Notes under the pieces: generated by a model | What the model was told of the DNA's origin: nothing | Seen by the model: the letters and a program-made list of their open reading frames with translations, nothing else | The model's database searches: none | Shown here: positions 32,738 through 40,400 of the stretch, piece by piece | Position numbering within the stretch: position 1 is the stretch's first letter | Layout of the letters: the number at the start of each line of letters is the position of its first letter | Assembly (NCBI RefSeq): GCF_017301615.1 | Contig: NZ_CP059066.1 | Location: forward strand, 2,988,888-3,052,887 | From: Koleobacter methoxysyntrophicus | GTDB taxonomy: Bacteria > Bacillota > Thermosediminibacteria > Koleobacterales > Koleobacteraceae | Length of the DNA stretch: 64,000 nt | Reading direction: 5' to 3' | Program-made: the position numbers and the translations under genes

Positions 32738-34237
32738 CTAACGCGGCAGTATACCCTGACCTTCCAGGGTGAGCTTTATTACGAAATCCAGGTCTGCGTC
32801 GATGTGTTCCAGCTCTGCGCGGCCCAGCTTTTCCAGCGCAATAGCAAAACAGCCTATACGAGAATAATCGCGCGCTTTACCCTTCAGCTCTACCTCGCTC
32901 CCCCCGGGGTCGGTTATTTCTGTCAGCGTTACCCCTTTGGGTGTCAGTCCGGCAATATGCCGGAGCCGGGTGCCGAATGTTCCCTTTTCTGATTCTTTTA
33001 CTGCTGCTAAAAGTCTCTCTGTTTCGCTGTAATAGATTACTGCTGATTCGCTGTTCCGTATCCTGTTTCTGATATCCGATATCCGGGCGTTAACCGCAGC
33101 AAGTTCGCTGCGAAGCTCAGCAGCTTTCGATTCTGCCTGCCGGTTCAGCGCATAAAGTCCGCCCTGTACAGCGAGCCCGAAGCTCAGTATAAATATGCAG
33201 AGATTCCGGAAATCCGGCTCTAAACCGCTGCGCAGTGATGACCTGAAATTGAGTTCGCTGAGGTAGCCGGATTTTCTGTACAGGCACGCTCCGCAGGCAG
33301 GTGCATATTCAATACCGGGTGAAAATTCGAGCCCGGTTTCGTCCAGAACCCCAACGGGAACCGGGAAGATGTCCTGTTCCAGTTCGGCGCCTATCCGTTC
33401 GGGCAGGTAACGCAGCTTTGATGCACCGCCGGTATAATAAACGGTTTCAAGAGCCGTCCCTTCCCTGGCTTCACAGGCACGCACCGCCTGCTTTATTTCC
33501 CGGGCAAGCTCGTCGGCTACAGGATTCAGTATTTCCGACAGCTTTTTCGTTTCTTCGTCCGGCTCGATATCCGGGTTTTTTACAACGGCACCTTTTTCGT
33601 GTTTTAAAGTCTCAGGGTCATTACAGACTTCTGCCAGCGCTTCCGTAAAATCCCGGCCGCCGATATTTGAAACGTGCATGTGCGAAAACCTGCCGTCGCG
33701 GTATATCATAATGCGGGTACCGGTATGCCCGAAATCGATTACTGCCGCACTGCCTTTTATTAACCGCAGAATCGATACAGGCTGCGGTTCTACTGCCGCA
33801 ATACGGATGCCTTTTACCGTTATGGACCGAAGGTAGTCCTTTTCTGCTGTGGCGGAGATGATGTTCAGGTTTTTCATCTGCTCTTCGGCTGCCGCCCAAC
33901 GATAAACCGTGTTTTCGAAAGGCTGAAGAAGCCTGCTCTCCAGCTCGTATTTTATGCTCTTTGCGAGCTCCTTCTCTGCAAGTTTCGGCATTGTAAAAAA
34001 TTTGATTATAAATTTCTGCGTGTCGGGCGGAAGTGTCAGGCAGAATACCGGCCGCTTCAGCCTGTGCCTGCGTGCGAAATCGATAAGGAAAGATTTCAAC
34101 CATGACGGCGAAAAGCCGCTTTCGGGTATCTTTTTCGTTTCGGCATACTTCAGATACGGCCCGTTTTCTGTCCCGGCCATAACAGCGGCTTTTACCGACC
34201 ACGAGCCTATGTCCAGCCCCACAAGTTCTTTTTTCAA
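32738..34237 (-). CDS. PilM-PilN fusion protein
   Basis: 499 residues. The first about 325 are PilM, an actin/FtsA-like ATPase (LVGLDIGSWSVKAAVM; VIDFGHTGTRIMIYRDG; VYYTGGASKLRYLPE). Then SGYLSELNFR, the PilN start motif, a membrane helix (LCIFILSFGLAVQGGLYAL), a coiled coil and a ferredoxin-like domain. PilM in the cytoplasm binds the N-terminus of PilN, so a fusion joins natural partners. It ends one base from pilO. Eight substitutions separate it from the copy at 58949. Confidence 0.85.
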   Translation of the reverse strand: MKKELVGLDIGSWSVKAAVMAGTENGPYLKYAETKKIPESGFSPSWLKSFLIDFARRHRLKRPVFCLTLPPDTQKFIIKFFTMPKLAEKELAKSIKYELESRLLQPFENTVYRWAAAEEQMKNLNIISATAEKDYLRSITVKGIRIAAVEPQPVSILRLIKGSAAVIDFGHTGTRIMIYRDGRFSHMHVSNIGGRDFTEALAEVCNDPETLKHEKGAVVKNPDIEPDEETKKLSEILNPVADELAREIKQAVRACEAREGTALETVYYTGGASKLRYLPERIGAELEQDIFPVPVGVLDETGLEFSPGIEYAPACGACLYRKSGYLSELNFRSSLRSGLEPDFRNLCIFILSFGLAVQGGLYALNRQAESKAAELRSELAAVNARISDIRNRIRNSESAVIYYSETERLLAAVKESEKGTFGTRLRHIAGLTPKGVTLTEITDPGGSEVELKGKARDYSRIGCFAIALEKLGRAELEHIDADLDFVIKLTLEGQGILPR

Positions 34238-34238
34238 G

Positions 34239-34922
34239 CTAAAAACCCCCTTCCGCTGTATAGTAGACTTTGATTATGATTTCACACTTTACGGGGTCGG
34301 AGCCCGTGATTTTTACGGCAGAAGGAACAAACCAGCCGGCAGTGTCCAGATATTCTATATAGCTGCATATTCTGTCGAAACTGCCCTCGACCGCTACCGG
34401 GACGGCTGCAGTTGAAAGGCGCGGACCCAAGCCGGATTCGGAAAATGTTCCGGAAATAGAGCCCGCCAGGCTGAACGACGGGCCGGCCTGCTCTGTGCCG
34501 GGTTTTTCAGATGCAGAATCAGGGTCGGGACCCGGGGGTTCTGCGATTCCGCCTCTTAAATCTGCCGGCTCAATAAGTTCGTAGAACAATCGGAACTTGA
34601 GACTGCGCCTGTATGCTTCGCTTTCTAAAAGTATAAGAAGTGACGGCAGGTGGAAGGGCTTCTCCTTAAGCTCGTTTTCGATAGCGCTGTAAAATGCCCG
34701 AACGGCGGCTGCCTCACGCTGTTTCTGTTCTGCCGTGCGTTCAAGAGACGGGATCTCCTGCGCGGCCGATTCATATGAGTGTTTCAGTGTTTCCAGCTCT
34801 GTCTGCCGGCCGGTTAGTGCCGAATATGAGTAGGGAGAAAGGCGGAAAGGGTCCAGAACGAAAACTACAAACCCGGCAAGGAATATTACGGATAAAAGAA
34901 GGTAACCGTGTTTTTTGAACAA
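34239..34922 (-). CDS. pilO: PilO-like inner-membrane platform protein
   Basis: 227 residues: short cytoplasmic start, one membrane helix (YLLLSVIFLAGFVVFVL), a coiled coil to about residue 90, a Pro/Glu-rich linker, then a ferredoxin-like domain. Position after PilM-PilN is the standard one. Confidence 0.75.
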   Translation of the reverse strand: MFKKHGYLLLSVIFLAGFVVFVLDPFRLSPYSYSALTGRQTELETLKHSYESAAQEIPSLERTAEQKQREAAAVRAFYSAIENELKEKPFHLPSLLILLESEAYRRSLKFRLFYELIEPADLRGGIAEPPGPDPDSASEKPGTEQAGPSFSLAGSISGTFSESGLGPRLSTAAVPVAVEGSFDRICSYIEYLDTAGWFVPSAVKITGSDPVKCEIIIKVYYTAEGGF

Positions 34923-34944
34923 GATTCATACCCCCCTGATTATT

Positions 34945-35358
34945 TTAAATATTTAGAAGCGAAAGCCCGCTGAAGTATAAAATAGCGGCAGCGGCGGCAA
35001 TCGAAGGCCCGAACGGGACCTCGTGCCTGCGGTCGCGGGTTTTAAGGTAGTAAAACAGGGCGAAAAACAGCCCGATTATGAACGATGCCAGGAAAACATC
35101 CGCTACCCGCAGGCCGAACCACGTTCCGAGCGAACCCATGAGCTTTATATCGCCGCCGCCTACAGGCCCGAGCAGTGATACGGTATACATCAGCACAAAA
35201 CCCAGAACGGCACCGATCAGCGCTTCTTTTAATCCTGTCGGCCGAAAGATGAGTGCACCGGCGATTAATACGGGATGGACGATATCGGGTATGGTTTTTG
35301 TCCTGAAATCGATGATTATTACGCAGGTCAGCACGATGATAAGCAGGTATTTCCCCAT
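34945..35358 (-). CDS. A24 prepilin peptidase, catalytic domain (first)
   Basis: 137 residues with about five membrane helices. The two catalytic aspartates are seen in IIDFRTKTIPD and in GPVGGGDIKLMG, the GxGD-type aspartyl protease motif that removes prepilin leaders at the membrane. Confidence 0.8.
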   Translation of the reverse strand: MGKYLLIIVLTCVIIIDFRTKTIPDIVHPVLIAGALIFRPTGLKEALIGAVLGFVLMYTVSLLGPVGGGDIKLMGSLGTWFGLRVADVFLASFIIGLFFALFYYLKTRDRRHEVPFGPSIAAAAAILYFSGLSLLNI

Positions 35359-35385
35359 TTTTTTAAAACTCCCTCCTTTTCACGG

Positions 35386-35823
35386 TTAAAATATCGTATA
35401 CGGCGGCAGTTTCCAGCGGAAAACTGCCGTGCATAAAAGTGCTGCAAACATGAACGGGACGAGCGGTAAAGAAAACCGCAGCCCCTTTTTCGTTATCAGT
35501 GCGTAAACCAGTATGACTGTCAGCAGCGGGGCAAGGAACCATGCGAACAGCAGAAAATCTCCACCTAAAAAAAATGCCAGAGCGGTTAAAAGTTTGACGT
35601 CACCGCCTCCCAGCCCGCCGTCCGTTATCGCCGCAATAAAGAGACCTGTAACGAAGACGGGTGCGGCAGCGGAAAGACCCGGGCGGATGCCCGGGCCGGC
35701 AACAAGGCCGTAAAGACAAACGGCAAGCACCGCGATATCGGGCACCTCCCGTCTGCGGATATCTATAACGCTTAATACGGCCAGAAGTATTAAGACCGGA
35801 ATGAATTTTACTGCTATTTCCAT
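35386..35823 (-). CDS. A24 prepilin peptidase, catalytic domain (second)
   Basis: 145 residues from the ATG at 35823 (AAAGGAGAG upstream), not the longer frame that would translate the tandem repeats. VIDIRRREVPD and GGLGGGDVKLLTA give both catalytic aspartates. Only distantly like its neighbour at 34945, so the two are old paralogues, perhaps with different pilin substrates. Confidence 0.8.
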   Translation of the reverse strand: MEIAVKFIPVLILLAVLSVIDIRRREVPDIAVLAVCLYGLVAGPGIRPGLSAAAPVFVTGLFIAAITDGGLGGGDVKLLTALAFFLGGDFLLFAWFLAPLLTVILVYALITKKGLRFSLPLVPFMFAALLCTAVFRWKLPPYTIF

Positions 35824-35844
35824 CTCTCCTTTCTTTTTTTTATG

Positions 35845-35985
35845 CCCGGGTGTACTTTTTACACCCCTGTTCCCGGGTGTACTTTTTATACCCCTGTTTT
35901 TTCGGTGTATCTGCCGGGTGTACTTTTTGCACATCTACCGGTGTACTTTTTGCACCCCTGCCCCGGGTGTACTTTTTGCACATCG
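35845..35985. repeat. Tandem hairpin repeat array, five units
   Basis: Five imperfect units of about 24-27 bases, core GGGTGTACTTTTTGCACCC, starting at 35845, 35872, 35913, 35937 and 35962. Each forms a GGGTGT/ACACCC stem with a T-rich loop. No spacers of equal length, so not CRISPR. The other locus has four units at 62054-62175. Lies between a GLUG pilin gene and a prepilin peptidase gene. Confidence 0.75.
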
Positions 35986-35998
35986 AAAGCAGGGTATT

Positions 35999-37420
35999 TT
36001 ACATCGGCGGCGGCGACTGAGGGTTGGAACGTAGATACGGATACGTCTCGCCCTCGTCGATCTGCCAGACGGTGTCGAAATCCCAATCCACAAAGGTTGA
36101 CTGCTGCTTCATCTCGGCCGTCGTCCTGCCCGTGCCGCCGGCGCTGGTCGCTAAGCCGGAGGTTTCGGTGTCCCAGTAGCTGCCAGTGACCATAGAACCA
36201 TAATTGTACCCTACCAGGCCGCCAACACGGGAACCGCCGGTGACTGAACCTGTAGAATATGATTTTTCTAGGTTTGACCCAACTACCCGACCGTTACTGT
36301 TAAGACCTACCAATCCACCAACTTCTGAGTTGCCGGTCACCGAACCTGCAGCATAACAGTTGCGTATATATGAACCACGATAATTCGTCCCAACCAATCC
36401 TCCCGTATATCTGCTGCTACCTATCCCGGTTATATCGGCAGTCGAATAAGAAAACACAAGCTCAGAATAGTAATCATTCATCCCCAGCAAACCGCCAACA
36501 TGCTGACGACCCGCTACAGTGCCCGACGAGGAACTGCCGGATATCATACTCTTATAAATATAACCCGCCAGCGCACCCGTATAGTCGTAACCGGTTACAG
36601 ATACGGATTCCAGCGTTACGTTGCTGACCTTCGCCAAGCGGGTATAGCCGAATAAACCTTGATAGTGAGTATCCGGACGGTTGATATACAGGTTCTTTAT
36701 TGTATATCCATTACCGTCAAAAATCCCGGTGAACGGATTGTTCAAATCACCGATCGGCTGCCATCCGCCATCCGACATATAACCCGACAGATCAATGTTG
36801 GACTTCAAGATGTATTTGGCATTCAGCGGATACGACGGGTCGCGGCCGATCTTCGCTAATTCCTCCGCCGTCCTGATCACTATCTCGCCTTCAGCAGGCT
36901 CGCGGAGCGGACCGCGGGATGTGCCACCGTCTCCGGCAGATGAAGGCATGGAATACGGGTCCAGTATATAAAGTTCGCCTGCGGGGTTACGGAATACGTA
37001 ACTGTCCAGGCTCGAACGGACCAGAACATAAGGCTTCAGCTTCTCGCCGTCTAACCGGTAAAAGTTTATCTCCGACGGGTCTTTACCCTCCTTTTCGGCT
37101 ATATATACCCTCAGCTCCGACAGGTCGCCCCAGGACATAAGCTTCAGGTCGAATACGCGCACGCCGGCCAGCTCTTCGTCCGAAAGCGCAGGCCGGATTA
37201 CAGGCCAGTCGTCGTGGTGGCCGTAATACCTGATCGACGCTTCATACAAAAGCCGGCCGTCGGCCTGCAGCCGCACAAGATACGCCCTGCGCGTGTAGCC
37301 GACATAGCCGGGAACGGCGATCAATACAAGGACCGCAAGCACGGCCAGCACCGCTATCAGCTCAACCAGTGTAAAGCCGCTCGACCGGCCGCGGAATAAT
37401 CTGCGGTGAAAAAAAGACAT
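35999..37420 (-). CDS. GLUG-repeat pilin 1
   Basis: 473 residues from the ATG at 37420 (AGGAGGAATGTC upstream). Prepilin leader with Gly15-Phe16 (SSGFTLVELIAVLAVLA), a pilin domain to about 170, a constant segment PAEGEIVIRTAEELAKIGRD, then GLUG repeats of the type GGLVGxNxxG, and a constant C-terminus MKQQSTFVDWDFD to PQSPPPM. GLUG repeats occur in secreted adhesins. A pilin of this size is probably a tip or surface adhesin carried by the pilus. Confidence 0.75.
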   Translation of the reverse strand: MSFFHRRLFRGRSSGFTLVELIAVLAVLAVLVLIAVPGYVGYTRRAYLVRLQADGRLLYEASIRYYGHHDDWPVIRPALSDEELAGVRVFDLKLMSWGDLSELRVYIAEKEGKDPSEINFYRLDGEKLKPYVLVRSSLDSYVFRNPAGELYILDPYSMPSSAGDGGTSRGPLREPAEGEIVIRTAEELAKIGRDPSYPLNAKYILKSNIDLSGYMSDGGWQPIGDLNNPFTGIFDGNGYTIKNLYINRPDTHYQGLFGYTRLAKVSNVTLESVSVTGYDYTGALAGYIYKSMISGSSSSGTVAGRQHVGGLLGMNDYYSELVFSYSTADITGIGSSRYTGGLVGTNYRGSYIRNCYAAGSVTGNSEVGGLVGLNSNGRVVGSNLEKSYSTGSVTGGSRVGGLVGYNYGSMVTGSYWDTETSGLATSAGGTGRTTAEMKQQSTFVDWDFDTVWQIDEGETYPYLRSNPQSPPPM

Positions 37421-37490
37421 GAAGACATTCCTCCTTTTTATCTTTAAATTAACAGAAAGCGCACCGGGCGGATACCCGGTGCAAAAAGAA

Positions 37491-40400
37491 TTATTTAAAT
37501 TCGGGCAGAGGGCCGATAAGTTCAAAATACAGGTAATCGTGAATGCTGTCTTTTACTCTTATCATTATCGTATCTTCTTCTACTTTGATGCTTCCGTCAG
37601 AACGGCGTTTGTACGCCTTGAAGGTCACCGGGTAGACCCCGTCGGGAATGTTGAACGGCACTACCAGCACGAGGTCCCGGTCGCCTTTCACACGCCGGCT
37701 GTGCCAGGTCATCCTGTCCTGCGGCGGGTCGGTCAGCGGCTCGTCCGGAACCAGCGTTGTTACCAGATTCGTGCTCGAGGATACGAAATCGTTTTCTTTA
37801 TACCATACGTGAACATCTACCCGGTATGCCCTGCCTTCAGTTTCGGCACTGAGCAGCATAGCCGTTGCCCTGCGGGTTATCGATTTGTCGGACCTGCCGA
37901 TTACTATCAGCCGGCCTTCGACGGTTACCGTCAGGTCAAACGGGTCGCTCCACATCGGAGTCAGTGCAGGATGGCGGCCGGTCGGGTCGTCCATTACCCT
38001 CAAGCGGATCAGATATTCGCCGTCGTCAAAGCCCATCTCTTCGAAAGTATCGAGCCATTCCGTTACCGCTGCCCACGTCCCGTCCGGTTTTCTTACACGC
38101 CATTCGTATGCCACAATGGGGTCGCCGTCGGGGTCGCTCGAAAGGTCGATTATTTCATAGAATTCGTCGGCTATTACCGGGTCAGGGTTTACGCTGAATC
38201 CGGCCGCAGGTTTGCTGTTCTCCGGAATCACCATTACCTGCTGTGTGTAGGCTTCCGACCAGAGTGGAGAACCGACGGAAGGATCGTCCCTTACGGTCAG
38301 CTCTATCGTGTATTCACCCTCGCCGAGCGACGGAATATCGGTCGGCGGGGTGCTGCCGTAATCCAGCCATTCGCCGTCCGGTTTTTTGACCATCCATCTC
38401 TGCTCTGCGATCGGGTCGCCGTTCGGGTCGTAGGACATATCCGTTATCTCGATGGTTTTGTGCACCACCTGAACCGACGGATCGACGGCAAACTGCGCCA
38501 CGGGCGGCAGGTTCTCCTGGACGGTAGAAAGCATGGAAACGTAAGGATCGCTCCATACCCCTTCTCTATCACGCACTCTTAACCACACGAGATAGCTTTT
38601 GTTTGGTTCTGCAGATGTCAGCCTGCCGGTGTTCCATGAGGTTTCGGTTACTTCTCTCCAGAGCCATTCTTCTTCCTCGATTCCTCTGTCAGGGGCCGTC
38701 TGGTGGTCAGGGTCGTATGAATGGTTTACGAGATTTACGTTGTATGATGTGACGCTGTCTATAATATACGTTATTTTGATGTAGGACCCATCGGGGCTTC
38801 CTCCTGCGCTTTTAGCTTTATCATACATCTCGAAATAGAATTGGACTTTTGTATAACCATCACCATCAACATTTATCGTGTCTGAAATCGGTTCGGATGT
38901 GTATGCATACTGGCTGTAATTTTTTATTATGTGCCATGCTCCGTCTTTATATCCTTTAACAGACAGTGTACCTCTCCAGTAATCATCATCTGCACGTGGT
39001 GTTCTGAATTCGATGGTTTTTATGACAGCACCTTCCGGTGCGCTGAATTGAGGGCACCACTCCGCCCATCTGCCGCCTTCGCCGGAAAAATCAATATTGC
39101 TTTTTTGATACACGACCGTTGTGTTTGAATTAACAGGTTCAAGCTCTGCGGCATATGCCGCTATTGGCTTTCTGTGAACATACAAATACATCCGGTTCAG
39201 CGACGGGGAGCTCCATAACCGGTAGCTGTCGAACCGGCTGTCGTCCTTCGGGTTGTCGCGCGCCTGGTAGTGTATTTCATACATGCCGGTGTGTTTGAAT
39301 TTTGTTACGGGCTCTGACAGATACTGCCCGGAAAAGGGTGCAAGCCCCAGGCTGTTCTCAAAATATGTCGGGTCGTGGTAATAGTACCAGCGGTCCTGAT
39401 ATTTGGGGTCGTTTTCGCCGTCGCTGTAGGTTGTTTCATACGATACTTCCTCGCCAACCAGAGCATACAGTGCTGTATAGTCGGGCTGCATGTTCAATAT
39501 TTCCAGTATATAGTCGGCAAGCCGGCTCAGAGCGTCGTTCATGTCGGTGTTGTAGAAAAACCGGCCGCTGTCGTTGTTTTGGGCAATAAATGTTTCATAC
39601 TGTGATTTGTTGGCATCTGTTCCTAATCCCACAAAGTGTATGTTTCCCGTCAGCGTATGCGACAGGATTTCGCCCAGCTTTGTTTCACTGTCGAGTTCAG
39701 GCAGGGTTATATCGCTTATGTTGACAAGAAAACGGGTCGCATTGCTGCGCCACGTAGTGCTTTTTAACGCCTCGTCAAGGGTTTTTATCGATTCGGAGGT
39801 AATCTGTATATCCTTGAAATAGGCGCTTCTCTGGTCCCAAGCGTAAAACCCATAGCTGCCGTGATCGTAGTAGGCAGGGTCGGGATCTGTCCATTCGATA
39901 TCGAGGCTACCGTCTCTGTATACCTTTATTGTGTTACCTTTTGCTTCTATCCGGATGTTCCAGATCTGACCGCGGTGAAAGTACGGAAATGATCCGCCCA
40001 CTTTTACTACCTGGAATCTGCCGTTTGTTACTTTCGCCAGGACGCTCCGCTGATCATACCTTACGTTCCCGCAGGCCGAATGGTTGTCTATTATATAGAC
40101 GTAATAGTTGTTCTCGTCCTGCATCCTGAACATGAAACCCATTTCGCCGTGAACAAATTGGGTAGCATCGTTGCGGATGCCCAGTGTATAGCTGATGGTC
40201 AGGTCTTTTGTGTCAAATGCCGAAGGGTTGTACCAGCCCAGTGCAGGCCTTGAACCTATATTGCATACTACTGCATTAAGTTCGGAGTCGTAACTCCACG
40301 CGTTCTGCGGCGGCGTGCTGGAACTCCCTACATAAAAACTTACCCAGCTGCTGAATATATCCTGCGGGTCCTGCGTTTCGGTCGAAACAACTGCCGTTTT

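Noticed and set aside
35824-35934. N-terminal extension of the second A24 peptidase with KSTPG repeats
   Set aside because: It is a translation of the tandem hairpin repeats; a good ribosome site sits before the ATG at 35823.
35845-35985. CRISPR array
   Set aside because: Units are adjacent, imperfect and hairpin-forming with no regular unique spacers; no cas genes beside it.
37419-38582. Plus-strand 387-residue frame
   Set aside because: Antisense to the GC-rich end of the giant PKD gene; composition is that of a shadow frame.
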